From the NCBI GenBank assembly GCA_950295325.1, contig OX485805.1, positions 2,606,501 to 2,670,500 of the forward strand: DNA of 64,000 nt. The letters are read 5' to 3'. The notes below the pieces were generated by a model. That model did not search any database and was not told the origin of the DNA. It saw only the letters and a list, made by a program, of their open reading frames with translations. Within the stretch, counting starts at the first letter, position 1. Each line of letters opens with the position of its first letter. Made by a program: the position numbers and the translations under genes. Shown piece after piece: positions 10,566 through 22,159 of the stretch. Origin of the DNA: Polytrichum commune (Eukaryota > Streptophyta > Polytrichopsida > Polytrichales > Polytrichaceae).

Positions 10566-11344
10566 TTCTATACTTTGAAAATAGCATGCCTGCTCCTTGC
10601 TCGCCTCCTCCTTATGACGACGAAGGGGGAGAAGTCGGTTAGAGGTTGTAACCACTTCCTAATGATGATAGCCTCCAACTGTCGCTTCCGACGTCTTGTA
10701 GAGTCTATTCGCCGGATGAATATCATCAAAATTCAAAAATTGCCTTACTCAGCTAGGCGATAGCCTAATATTGGTCTTACACTACTACTTTTAGGCCTTT
10801 GACTGAAATAATTATGGTTTAAATATACCGGAGCACTTTTTTGGTCCACTTTACCATGTTTGCACCCACTTGGTGCGGGCCACTCAATGTGATTAACGTG
10901 TCAAATTGATGAATTTGTTCTTTAACTTTAAATCTATTCACAAACATGAAAGGTTTCCAAATAAATCTATATGTGTATAAGACACCAAACTTTAAAGCAA
11001 CCTATAAAATATTGGTTCATGTTGATCATTTGTCCATTCATATTGACAATCCATCTTGAGAAGTATTCAAAAGTGTTTTATACATGAACACTTCCAACAT
11101 TAGGGTTTGGGTCTAGTTTGGATCCAATCATTCTTACATAAATAAATTAATCAATATCTTCAACAAAATAATGTTTTTTTTGTCTCCTTACAAATGTAGT
11201 TAGAACGAATATTGTAGTGGTTACAAATTATGTAGGATATGCATAAAAATATTCTATCTACTATTGTTGTTGTATGCATTGAATCCAATGTCTTGATGCT
11301 ATAGATTCTAAATTATATTAGTTGAGTAATAGTTAAGCAGGTGG
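10566..11344. other. host sequence between Harbinger and Tc1-like elements
   Basis: First 220 bp resemble the C/G-rich DNA left of the Harbinger element. The rest is A+T-rich. No coding frame, RNA or repeat is recognised. Confidence 0.5.
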
Positions 11345-11346
11345 TA

Positions 11347-12933
11347 TAATGACTCCAAAAACTGAGTCTATGCATCAAACAAGGACTTTCATGGGCATTT
11401 CACAAATAGATAATGATATATTTAGGAAATGTAAAATGTAATTATAAAAGAACTAGAAGTTGACTTTGAGGTGATGTCATGGTGATGTCATTAACTTCAC
11501 TAGGGTTTGGGTGAGAGGAAAAGAGATGTCGACGTCGCATAGACTCGATTTTTGAGGCGCCGCTTGCTACCTTCTTTGAGAACTCTCATTTTCTTGTTTC
11601 TTCATTGTTTTGAGTCAAAAAGAATTTGAGGGTTTCATTTGTATCATGTTGAATACTTCTTGTGGCTTTGTGGAGGTTGCATAGAAAGATGAGACCTATT
11701 TCACGAGAGAAAGAGCAAAATATTGTAGCCTTGATAGAGAAGGAAAGGAGCAATAGAGGGATCGCAAAGAGTGTGGGTTTGGCACAATCTACAGTTAATA
11801 AAATGAGAAAGAGGCTTTCTACAAGTGTAGCATTGTCTAAAGGAGGTCATCCTAAGGTCCTAACAGAGTGGGAGAAGCGTTATGCTTCACGGTTAGTTAT
11901 TGTTGGCGGTTTAGAAACTGCAAGAGAGGCATCAAAAGTGCTTCGAAGAGAGATGGGTGTGAAGATGTGTGACAATACCTTGAGGAATGAGTTAAGAGAA
12001 CAAGGATTGTCTTCTTTTACGAAGGTTAAGAAGCATGCTTTGAGTGGGAAGAACATCAAAGACAAATTTTGCTTTGCTCAAATGCACAAAGATTGGACTG
12101 TGAGTGATTGGGAGCGGGTGGTGTTTAGTGATGAAACTAAAATATGTTGTTTCAATGTAGATGGGAGGACTTGGTGCTGGATAGAGGACAAATAAAACAT
12201 CCCTGTGCGTGCTGTGAACCAAACTGTGAAGCATGGTGGAGGCTCTATAATGCTTTGGGGTTGTTTGACTTGTAGAGGATTGGGGTCATTGCATAATATA
12301 CAAGGGCACTTGAATGCTAGAGGCTACTTTGCAATTTTAGCGCAAGATTTGTGTAGTACATTGCTTGCATTTGGGTTCAATCTTGAAGAAATCATTTTTC
12401 AATAAGATAGTGTTGCCGTGCATACAACCAAGATTGTTCGAGAATGGTTTGGGAAGCAATAATATTGTGTTTTAGAGTGGCCTGCACAATCCCCTGACTT
12501 AAATCCTATTTAGCACATATAGGCTTTACTGAAATGACTATTGAACTCATATTGTAGTCCTCCCGATGGTATTCTTCAATTATGGGTTTGAGTGCAAGAA
12601 GTTTGCGACTCTATTAGCCTAGAGGAGTGTAGACGATTGTATGCTAGCATGCCTGATTGAATTGCAGCTGTTTTAGCCGCAAAAGGGCGATGGACAAATT
12701 TTTAAGTGTTTTCTACACTGTGTGCAAAAACCGAGTCTATGTACATATTTTTCTTCAACATCCTTATCTACTTTGTTATAATTGAAATCATGATTTTATC
12801 ATTACAGTGGTGTGTAGAACTTGATACTCTACAATTTTTGTTTTTATAGCTTTTGATTTCGATCACTCTTGTTTCCGGCATCATCATTTGAAGTTTCAAG
12901 TTCCTTGCATAGACTCGGTTTTTGGAGTCACTG
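11347..12933 (+). mobile_element. Tc1-like (DD34E) transposon, complete ends, dead
   Basis: 1587 bp flanked by TA on both sides (11345-11346 and 12934-12935). The outer ends are inverted repeats reading TGACTCCAAAAACYGAGTC. Each end has a second, inverted copy of the same motif further in: CATAGACTCGATTTTTGAG at 11535 and CAAAAACCGAGTCTATG at 12724. Spacing from the outer copies is about 183 and 190 bp. The single frame inside encodes a Tc1-type transposase. Length, TA target and paired end motifs fit the Tc1/mariner superfamily. In the well-known IR/DR members the inner copies are direct repeats; here they face the outer ones. Confidence 0.9.
11662..12705 (+). pseudogene. Tc1-like transposase with eight in-frame stops
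   Basis: The frame runs 347 codons without any shift. The start may be at 11662 or the internal ATG at 11689 (MRPISREKEQNI). The N-terminal half holds helix-turn-helix DNA-binding sequence (IAKSVGLAQSTVNKMRKRL). Catalytic core: first Asp in VVFSDETK, then HGGGSIMLWGC, second Asp directly after a stop in place of the usual QQDN, then AQSPDLNPI. The Glu expected 35 residues after the second Asp is itself a TAG, so the spacing is DD34E. Stops fall at 12193, 12403, about 12461, within NPI-*-HI-*, and three more before RWTNF. All damage is point substitution, as expected for an old intact insertion decaying in place. Confidence 0.88.
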
Positions 12934-12935
12934 TA

Positions 12936-15208
12936 TCTTATATCTCTTCTTGAGTATCTTGCACTACCTTATAATAGAATCCTATAGGCTACCTTATGGG
13001 CTAGGTGTCCTAGCACTACTTATATAAGAATCCTACTAGGTAAGAGAGGAGACCTTCACTGACACTACTATTGAAATACCTTCCTCATACATTCAATATT
13101 CAACCTTCAAGAATAGAACCTCACGGGCACTCTCACAATATTATGCTCCACACATTCCATAAGGAGGTAACCTCTTGCAATTCTTAGCAACATGGTCACC
13201 CTTGAGCATAATGTTCCTTTGCTCAAATCCTATCTAAACGTAGTCAAAATCTCCTAATCCTATCACTTTCCTAACCACACCTTCAAACGAGTGGTTCCTC
13301 TTCAACTTCCATCTTATCCATGACACCTTTTCTTGCCGTGTCTTTCTAATCTCTAACCCTTTCTACTTAACTTCCTACTATTACCCTACCATGATGGTAG
13401 CATCAAGCTCTTACCATTAACAATCATGTTTGGATGTGCATCATATTTGCTGCGAAATCGATTGTGGCGTTGGCCCTAATGGCTTGTTCCTTCATGTGGC
13501 CATCGCGATGATCTTGCAACTTGCTTGGTTTGTGTGGAGCCAGGTGGGCGGGGAGAGATCCATTGCTTCAATTGACAAGAGCATGTTACTTTATGCTATC
13601 GCCAACAGATCCAGAATCCAATCTCTTAGCCATGGGGCTTAAAACCATAGAAATCTAGGATTAGTTCGAAGAAGCGGCCAAAAATGACTTCAAACAATTT
13701 TTTGGACATAAAGCTTCTGCTTGTACAAGTCCGATACATTGAGAATGATGTCGTCGTCTATCTTTCCTGATTCATCTAGGTCCTTGATTGTTTCATAGTA
13801 GGCATTGAACTTTGCTACTGCATGCATCCTTGATACCCCCACTTCATTTCTAGAGATTGTGCTGGATGTTCAGTTCTGCCATCTATGTTATGCCTAGTGT
13901 AGTGTCGTGTGACATTTGTCCAAAATGAATCCTTCTTTTGCCCTATTTGTTTCTAGTGTCTGTCAATGTGTACATGAAGCTTTACTGTTTCACCTTTGTC
14001 CATGTCAGCACTTTGCTGACTTGAACTTGCCAAGTAAACTTTACGCAATCAGTCCAGCATCTCACCCTCTGCCTTTCCGCTTAATTCGAGTACTTACTGG
14101 CTCTTGTTTGAGAGGAATCTTGAAGTGGTTTGAAAGGATTTTTGAAGTGGCCTTCCCTCTCACTCTTTGTGACGATTTCATCTCTCACCCTGGTTCCCTC
14201 TTAGTATCACATGAAGCTTCTTCCATGTGTGTGTGCACACACAAGAAGGTCAAAATTGATGAATGTATGTGTCTAAAGCTCTTGCATAGGAGTGTATGGC
14301 TTGGTGTTGCCTATGTGTTATGGTGTGTGTGATACTTGCAGCTTTGCAGTACACAATGCAATAAGGAGGGGACTTATTTTTATAATGTTTGTCTGATGCT
14401 TGCTGAAGCTTCTCAATTTTCCTTTCTAATCTAAGTTCAAAGCACTACTGGAATCCAGTGGATTTAATGTCATATTCGTTTGTCAACTTTGTGACGTTCT
14501 TAGTTTTCATTGAGAGAAAGTGTCATATTTGTGTCATTATTGTGCTCAATAAGTTGACATTAAGGCAGTCAAAACACATTAGTGAGTCTTAAATTATCTT
14601 GAAGTCTTTTATGTAAGCTACATGCACCATCTTGGAGAAGTCTTTCGACGAGTTTCAACAATGCTACTCCTCCTCTGGACATAAGTTCATGCCTTTCCTT
14701 GTCCTTTCATCCACGATTATAATAACCTCTCCATGGCCTGACATTTTCACGAAAGTATAAATGCATCTTGGTGTTGGTGTTGGCATGGGGTGGGCATGGT
14801 ACTCAAGGCAAATTTGCTAGATTTCTTCCTTCATTTTGCCTAGGCTAGCATACTTACGGTATTGTTGAGGCTTTATAGGGCTACTAGGCGGTGGTCCCGC
14901 CTCTGCTTCTTTTGCTTTATTGTTGTCCAACCCTTGGCCCTATATTATTGGACATGCTTTATTTGCCTTTCACCACCAACGGTTTGTGGAGGCTTGTCAT
15001 TCTACCACTTTCATAATTTGCATGACATGTCTTTTTTGCCACATGAGAGCTCTCCTTGCCAACATGCATAGCCATGTTGCCTCGCTACAACTTGTGTATT
15101 ACTCTCCATCTTGACTTTCAAGTTTCCATTGCCATGCCTTTGGCTTTTGGGCCTTTGCTCGTTTACTCATCCATGTAACATGTTGTCACTCGAGAACATT
15201 TAGCCATA
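12936..15208. other. 2.3 kb without a recognisable gene
   Basis: Contains open frames of up to 138 codons on the plus strand (for example 13916-14332), but their composition is low-complexity Cys/Leu/His-rich and I recognise no family. No splice-consistent gene, repeat pair or terminal repeat was found. Confidence 0.45.
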
Positions 15209-15527
15209 ACAAAAATAGGGATTGCTATTTCCACACATTTTTTGGCTAGATTCACACCTTTTTGCCGGTTCGGTTGCCGTGTCACTGAGGCGCTATATAA
15301 GAGATTCTTCATGGTGCATCCGGACCGTTGATCCACCAAGGCCCATCCAAGGGCCTCAATGATCCTAGGTGGTGGTGGGGTGGGGGGCGGGGGTGGTGCT
15401 TGCCACCAAGGTGGGGTGGGGTTGTGGGCCTTATGTCTTTTTTGGGGAGGCCGGATTTAGGGTGGTGTCGGGCCTAGTGGCTAGGCCTACTTATTATATA
15501 ACTAGTTGGTTAGCCTTACTCTACTTA

Positions 15528-16818
15528 GAGCATCTCCACCGTTGGCTTTAAGGCTGACGCCAACGGTGGAAACCGCGTCCGTTGGCCGGGTATAGGGCCC
15601 ACCGGCGACGCGGCAACGGTGAATCACACCCCGGTCACTTCAAAAACTCTCCCGCTGCCGCTACCTTGCCGAGACCATTTCTTCACGGCAAAGCAGAAGA
15701 TTCTAGAATATATCTGGCAAAACAACCGCAATCTGTTGAGTCACCTCCAATTGGTGCTCTTCTCATATACCTTCCTCAACCTAAGAATGCACGCAAGGAC
15801 CTCTGCAACGGATGGCGCTCCTCAGAAAATGCAGGCATTTCTTTCTGTTACCTGTAGAAGTAGATAATCTATGACCAAACCCTTGCCGAAGTTCCTTGGA
15901 TTGTAACAGAACTTCCAGGTACACAGATCAGTAGCAGCCCCTCAGAATAATGCCAGGCTTGCACTAATAATGCACGGTTAGTTGAGCATTATGCAGGAAA
16001 TCCGAGTGAGAGTGAAGTTAGGGATCAAGCCGGGACGTGACATCACATTTGCTGCAAGAAAGAGCTATGGCTTGTCAGAAGAAAAGATTAGGCGCTGTGT
16101 GCAGATTTCCTCTATAGCCACACCAATTGGTTCTCCCGAAGTGAGCACTCTCACAGCACCCTTCATCCTGGTCCCTTGGTAGATAACTATGGGAGGGCTT
16201 AGTGGCCACTGAATCTCCAAATCTCTTAGAAATGGGACTCTCAGTGCCACTTTTCCCACCTGGGATGCTTAAAGAGCACTCACTGGACTCTCAAGTTTCT
16301 GACATGGTGGCGGCATAAAGTGGTAGACAGCAACCAGAGAAACAGAGAGAAAGTGGTCCCTCCGAATTATTGATTCTGCTAAACCCCTTCAAATGCCCAC
16401 GTCCAAGCTTTGCACAAGGGTTGATTCCTTGGCAGTGTTGGTAAGGTCACAGGGCCACAAAGATGGCCGGACAGGAGTAGTTGTGAGGGTAAGAATCTAC
16501 TGACACGGAGAAAGAGAGAAAAGCTCGCTGAAGAAACAGATTCCGCTCAAAAGTGTAAAAGGAGAACAACAAGGTGACCATTACCCTCACCACACGCACA
16601 AACCCACACAAAACTCAACCTTCAATGTTCCTCTCTTCGTGGGTGATGAGAGAGCAGCTACTTGCTTCTCGATGTGCTTGCCTAATCTGATTCCAGGAGC
16701 GGAGACAGGAGCTTCGTCTGCGGTGGGGGGGATGCCGGGTCCCGCGACCGGCCACCTAATTTGGCACCGGCCAAGCCCCCGTTGGCGTGCCCGTTGCCGC
16801 CAATGGGTGGAGATGCTC
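15528..16818. mobile_element. non-autonomous Harbinger-type element nested in the foldback array
   Basis: 1291 bp with ends GAGCATCTCCACC and GGTGGAGATGCTC in inverted orientation. It is flanked by TTA at 15525-15527 and 16819-16821, the preferred PIF/Harbinger target. Removing it restores a normal 34-bp array unit (CTCTACTTACTAAATG), so the insertion site is confirmed by the neighbouring repeats. The interior is richer in G+C than the host and contains open frames of 60-90 codons with no recognisable product. Captured host-gene sequence is possible but unproven. A related 420-bp element lies at 50542-50961. Confidence 0.85.
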
Positions 16819-16820
16819 TT

Positions 16821-16990
16821 ACTAAATGACTAGTTGGTTACCCTTACTCTACTTACTAAATGACTAGTTGGTTACCCTTCCTCTACTTACTAAATAACTA
16901 GTTGGTCACCCTTACTCTACTTACTAAATAACTAGTTGGTCACCCTTACTCTACTTACTAAATAACTAGTTGGTTACCCTTACTTGGTAT
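16821..16990 (+). repeat. 34-bp tandem array, left arm (5 units)
   Basis: Unit starts at 16821, 16855, 16889, 16923 and 16957. Units differ at a few positions (ATGACT or ATAACT; GGTTACCC or GGTCACCC). A further degenerate unit lies before the nested element at about 15494. Confidence 0.9.
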
Positions 16991-17084
16991 TTTGGTAGGC
17001 TATCATGTTACAACCATTGCAAGGAAGTAGACTATCCACAATCATATAGCATAGAATTACAACATAATGGTAATGTCATTAAAG

Positions 17085-17340
17085 TAAGGGTAACCAACTA
17101 GTCATTTAGTAAGTAGAGTAAGGGTAACCAACTAGTCATTTAGTAAGTAGAGTAAGGGTAACCAACTAGTCATTTAGTAAGTAGAGTAAGGGTAACCAAC
17201 TAGTCATTTAGTAAGTAGAGTAAGGGTAACCAACTAGTCATTTAGTAAGTAGAGTAAGGGTAACCAACTAGTCATTTAGTAAGTAGAGTAAGGGTAACCA
17301 ACTAGTTATTTAGTAAGTAGAGTAAGGCTAACCAACTAGT
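17085..17340 (-). repeat. 34-bp tandem array, right arm (8 units)
   Basis: Reverse-complement units start at 17085, 17119, 17153, 17187, 17221, 17255, 17289 and 17323. The first six are essentially identical, and the outermost two show the variants found next to the left arm. The two arms can form a very long hairpin. Confidence 0.9.
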
Positions 17341-17632
17341 TATATAATAAGTAGGCCTAGCCACTAGGCCCGACACCACCCTAAATCCGGCCTCCCCAAA
17401 AAAGACATGAGGCCCACGGCCCCACCCCGCCTTGGTGGCAAGCACCACCCCCGCCCCCCACCCCACCGCCACCTAGGATCATTGAGGCCCTTGGATGGGC
17501 CTTGGTGGATCAACGGTCCGGATGCACCATGAAGAATCTCTTATATAGCGCCTCAGTGACACGGCAACCGAACCGGCAAAAAGGTGTGAATCTAGCCAAA
17601 AAGGTGTGGAAATAGCAATCCCCAAAAAATAT

Positions 17633-17960
17633 CATCGTTTTGTTTTTAGAATCATAACCTTAGTAATGGGGATTTGGAAGTGGAAAAAGTGAGATGGTGG
17701 AGTTATCCATTACCTCTATTGGAGTTTTGGTTGAGAGTTGGTTGTTTTGCATACAATACTTTCCATGTTTGGTAGGTTTACGATAACTCTAGTACCACCT
17801 GAAGCACCAATATGCCATATCCATTGGCAACAATCTCAAATGACTGGATGAAGCTTCATGATGATCCCATTCAATGGCAAAAATCATTTGTGTAGTTGGC
17901 ATTGTCCACAATAGGGCTGCATGCCAGACGGGACACCTTCGCAAGGAATCATAACATATA
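17633..17960. other. intergenic spacer
   Basis: No gene or repeat recognised between the foldback element and the repeats downstream of the O-methyltransferase gene. Confidence 0.4.
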
Positions 17961-17964
17961 CCAT

Positions 17965-18270
17965 GATTCGGTCTTTGTGCATCTCCATGATAGATACAGT
18001 CTACAATCACGATCAAATTAACTTGAAACCATCAAAGACAAATGTTTACGATTGACACCTTACCCAAGAAGTCACTTGTTTGATGTATTATTAGTCTTCG
18101 TGCATTTCTGTGATATGCAGAGAGTTGGCAATTGCAATCAAATTGTTTTGGAACTTATCAATCGACAATTGCATATGGGCACCTTGCCAAAGAAGTCAAT
18201 TTTCTACTATTTATTAGTCTTTGTGCATTTCGATGATAGATAGAGAGTCTGCTTCCATGATCAAATTGAC
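17965..18270 (-). repeat. three degenerate repeats derived from the O-methyltransferase 3' end
   Basis: A block reading (plus strand) roughly TCTTTGTGCAT, TGATAGATA, then ATCAAATTGACTTG occurs at about 17971, 18093 and 18219, a period of about 124 bp. The copy at 18219 is the true end of the coding sequence, including its stop codon. The two further copies lie downstream of the gene. They look like old tandem duplications of the last coding bases plus 3' untranslated region. Confidence 0.6.
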
Positions 18271-20305
18271 TTGAGCAAAACCTGCTGCCATACCTAATTG
18301 CCGCATCTCACGTTCAGTACGCTCTCGAGCCCCAACGTTATGTGTAGCCAACATTGTCAAATCGATTCCGAAAGTCAATTTGTCATGAAGACTATCTGGG
18401 TTGGTGATCTCAGACAAGAGGTATTCCACTACAATCACCTTTCCTTTGGCGGGAAGAGCATTGTGACAATTTTTCAATAACTTGATGTTGTGGTTGTCAT
18501 TCCAGTTGTGCAATATCCACTGCCAATGCAGAACGCCATGCCCACATGCCAAATTTGATTACAATCATTTCTTGGAACATTTTTCAATTTGTGCAGAGAC
18601 GAAGTGATGAGCGCTATATATTACAATGCTAGAAAACTAGTGATAAATTCCACAACTGTTCTAAGTGGTGGGTTGAATAAGCAACTTACTCTAGATATAA
18701 GGATGTCATGATATACAAATGACTTTCCTGCACATACAAACTAACCTAATGTATCTTGACTTATGACTCCTGAATAATTACCTTCATGAAGATGGCGTCA
18801 CCAGAAGGAACACTCGTGAACATGTCTCCACCTACGAATTCCACCCCTGCCAACATTCAAGTCCTTAAATTTGAGCAATTTTATACAATGACAACCCCTG
18901 AATGATCATGAAAACTACTTTCAACCATTTTTCCACTTCGAAACTCCACGTATTTAGATACACTAATATTCTTGAAGAACCTGAATCTAAGGTGATAGAT
19001 TATGAGTCACTAGGGGTTTCACCCAATGAATGAATTCAAACAGTTCTTCACAATATTACATGAAAAGCTTTATATGAGCCTACCCAGGCTAGTACTGACA
19101 ATGGAATGCACAATTTGGGTGCGCTTTGAAAAGGCATTCTACAGGTGATGCAGTCGACCCTGTGAGTCAAGTATTGAATCTAAGAAAACAACGTGGCTAT
19201 GTGAAATTTGAATAATTTAAAGGTATGTGGGCCTGCTTGGGAAGAAATCTTCATTGTGACCTTAAAGGAATCTTCAGAGTTTGAATATGTCACGGTCAAG
19301 ATTTTTTTGGGGAATATGAGTATATTGGGAACTATGTCATATGGTTAGCAGTTGCGAATCAGGTAGATGCTGGTCATTTCAACTTAGAGTATTCAAACGT
19401 TTGAATACTTATCAAAGTCTTGTCGCTTTACTCATCCCTTAGTACACAGACTTAATCGTAGACATGGATAAATACACACCTTGACGCGGCACACACGACG
19501 CAATCACTTGAGGCAGGTCGAAATTGATGCCGTGGATGTGAGGATACCGCTCCGTGATGGCGCCCAGAGTGGATCCCAAGCCGCCTCCCACGTCCACCAA
19601 CACTCTCACATCCTTGAACCCCTCGTATTTCTCCAAAATCGTATTCATACTCAACCTCGAGTGGTTGAGCATCCCCTGGTTGAAGAGCTCAGCTTCTTGC
19701 GCGTTCTTTTGCTTGGCTTGGTATTCCCACAAGTGCATGCCATACGCCATCTTGAAAGGCTCATGGTCGGGCTTATTTTCAAGCACAGCCTCATGAATGT
19801 GATGATAACTCGCCGTCCTAAATGGGGTCTCTCGGAACACAACAAGCTGCGAAAGCGATCCGGCCGTGTCGTTCTTCACAAAGCATTTGGAAATGGGAGT
19901 TAACCCAAACCTCCTAATCGGTTCCAGTTTATCAGTGCCATCCAAGCAAGGTGTCACCGTCTCACTAAACACCTTGTGGCTCGCGAGGATCCGCAGCAAT
20001 CTCTCCAAGTAGGCCACGTTCATGGACTTGCCTGGCATGGCAAGGTTTGCTATTTCCTGTGCGGTCATTGATAACTGTGCGCCATTGTTATTGGTTCCGG
20101 CCCTCGCGAATGCCTCGAAGACGTCCAACTTCACGAGAGCCGCAACTGCCGCAGGGATGGTGCCTCCCATGATGAGGGCCATGGCTGCTATTCTACCTTG
20201 CTCATCTTCAGAGGTAGTTGAAGCCGCGATTGAACTTGACGTATTATTATTACACCCTGCCATAGTATTGTTGTGATACGAGGTGATGACCCAAAACCCA
20301 CACAC
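18214..20305 (-). CDS. caffeic-acid-type O-methyltransferase, three exons, apparently intact
   Basis: SAM-dependent class II plant O-methyltransferase, expected to methylate hydroxyl groups of a phenylpropanoid or related phenolic in the cytosol. Exon 1 is 19480-20305 (ATG at 20305; the in-frame ATG at 20263, [10 protein letters not shown], gives a more usual 384 residues). Exon 2 is 18782-18846 and exon 3 is 18214-18519. Introns of 633 and 262 bp have GT/AG ends, and the reading phase joins correctly ([13 protein letters not shown] and FMK-WILHNW). Motifs: N-terminal dimerisation domain; SAM-binding [23 protein letters not shown]; catalytic His in WILHNW; the C-terminal ERTE region supplying the active-site Glu; and the end LSIIEMHKD. 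No stop or shift was found. Substrate cannot be told from sequence. Its 3' end has been tandemly duplicated downstream. Confidence 0.9.
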
Positions 20306-22015
20306 TCTATTTCAATCAGAGACACAATTTATCCCTACGAACTGTGAATTCCCAGAGATCTCTCTACACAATTCAAGTCTTGGCTCTATTGGTATGTTAC
20401 ATGTAACAGAGGTTCAATCAATGTGTGGGTTATGGCAACAAGATCTGCAGAAAATTGGTTGCAGTGTAGTGACGATCTCAGCTCTAGTTCATGGGTTGTT
20501 CGGTGTACTAAATCAAAATTATTGACCTATTTGCAAGGAAAGGGCAGGAAGAAGTGGTCAAACCACATTTATTCTCTATAGTGATGACCGAGTTTTCCAC
20601 CCACCCTGTTTCAATCTGACACATCTACCTTCAAACAGTTCTTTGCTGACTAGCAAATCTTGCACCACGTATCCTCTTTGATTCTGGTCTTGGGTCTACT
20701 CATCGTACTCTGTACCGGCGGTTTAAGCTGTTTTCTGTGTCATGGCATAAAGATCTCCACTAAAATTCTACCTGGAGTGGTAATCTTGCCTCTACTTCAC
20801 TAGCTGGTGAAGGTATACCATAGCACCATAGCTGGTTCGTGCACCTCGAAATGAATATTTATTTATTTTAAAAAAATAAGGTTCGTTTGCCAAGGACATA
20901 ATTTTTGAAAGTTTGTCTGCACTATGATTAAAAATAAAATTTTAAATATAAAGAATTCCGGTAACGTCCAACAGTGTTGCAAGTAGGTTGTTACTTTTGT
21001 CAATTCGTGGCAGCTTCTTGACCTTAAACCTAAGTATCCACCTTAACCTTACTAAGTGCGGCTCTTGTTTATGGTTGCAAATTAAAGGAGGCTCCAAAGA
21101 TGTCACCTGATAGAAGCCGACAAAATTAAAACCTAGGCTTAAATTCAGTACGCCTTTAGAGATGTCATTCAAACAGCAAAGCTAACAGCTACATGTGTGT
21201 CAAATGGCTTGTGCTCGAAGAATTTGAGCCACTGCGCAACATGAAGTGAACGGTAGGTCACCAATAGATGCCAACTTGTCAATGTCGTGGCTGCACCACA
21301 TAACAACTTATAAATTCCCACGACATTGTCAAAGAACAAATCAGACGAGATTGAGCCATGGCAAGAACCAAACCCAATTGTCTGCATGGTGTAACTTAAG
21401 AATCCCTTGTGTGGCACATACAACTTTCACATGCACTTCTAAGCAAATTGAGTGCATAGAAAACACACTTGTACGCAAATGTATCAGTAGGAAGGCAACC
21501 AGTTGAGTTTCATATTCTGATCCAGTTTCAATGCATGGTTTGTAGAGCTTACAAAAGCCCTGACTAAACCCTAATTGACCATCCCCAAAAAGTGCCGGAT
21601 CTTCAAGTCTTCTGTTGATTGCTTTGATTACCCACAAATCTCAACTACAAGATGCCTTTGATCACAATCACAGGTTCCGTGCATTCTCAAGTGCTGTTCA
21701 AAAGGCCCAGTGTCTTCCAATGAACGGGGAGTGATGGCATTTAGTTACAAGCTAGCCGGTTGATTTTGAGAATTTCCGAATGAAATAGAAATGGTTAGGA
21801 AGGAGTTCCGGAAGAAAAATCAAGGTTTTCGGAAATGGGCCGATTAGAAAAAGAAAGAAAAAAAGAAAAAATGCCAGCATTTAGGCAAGCTACCCTAGGA
21901 GTATTATCGATTGGAAGGCATTTTTCACGGCGGGCAACCAACCGGACATATACTTTTCAGGAAATATTTTAATATTATGCATAGTTGGAGTTACCGTTGC
22001 CTTGCTGGCTTGAGG
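20306..22015. other. upstream region of the O-methyltransferase and further spacer
   Basis: Presumed promoter side of the gene on the minus strand; no diagnostic element was identified. Minus-strand frames of 84-98 codons at 21169-21637 have no recognisable family. Around 21735-21790 a diverged fragment of the hairpin-MITE family is visible (TTAGTTACAAGCTAGCCGG, then TTGATTTTGAGAA). Confidence 0.4.
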
Positions 22016-22019
22016 GTTT

Positions 22020-22150
22020 AGGCTTGTTTGAGTGCTGAAGTCGAATCATTTGAGTGATCGAGTGATATTGTGCTTCTGTGAGTGTTGAAGTTGAATCGGT
22101 TGAGTGATTGAGTGAGTTTGTAACTCTGTGAGTGTTGAAGTAAGAATCTC
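22020..22150. repeat. short minisatellite, about 62-bp period
   Basis: Two and a half copies of a unit containing GAGTGTTGAAGT, GAATC, TTGAGTGATTGAGTGA and CTCTGTGAGTG. Probably replication slippage; no coding role is seen. Confidence 0.65.
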
Positions 22151-22159
22151 AAGGCAATG

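Larger units (their letters stand above)
15218..17622. mobile_element. foldback transposon with long inverted repeats and tandem arrays
   Basis: The outer 310 bp at each end (15218-15527 and about 17325-17622) are nearly perfect reverse complements, starting GGGATTGCTATTTCCACAC. They share GGCGCTATATAAGAG and a run of GGTGGGG words. Inside these come arrays of a 34-bp unit (ACTAAATGACTAGTTGG plus TTACCCTTACTCTACTT), pointing inward from both sides around a central spacer of about 100 bp (16990-17084). Flanks 15209-15217 and 17623-17631 agree at 7 of 9 positions, consistent with a 9-bp target duplication as in Mutator-like or foldback elements. No transposase is present. Near-identity of the arms suggests fairly recent insertion or gene conversion between arms. 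Confidence 0.85.

Noticed and set aside
13916-14332. 138-codon plus-strand frame
   Set aside because: Low-complexity Cys/Leu/His-rich composition, no family, no splice or promoter context.
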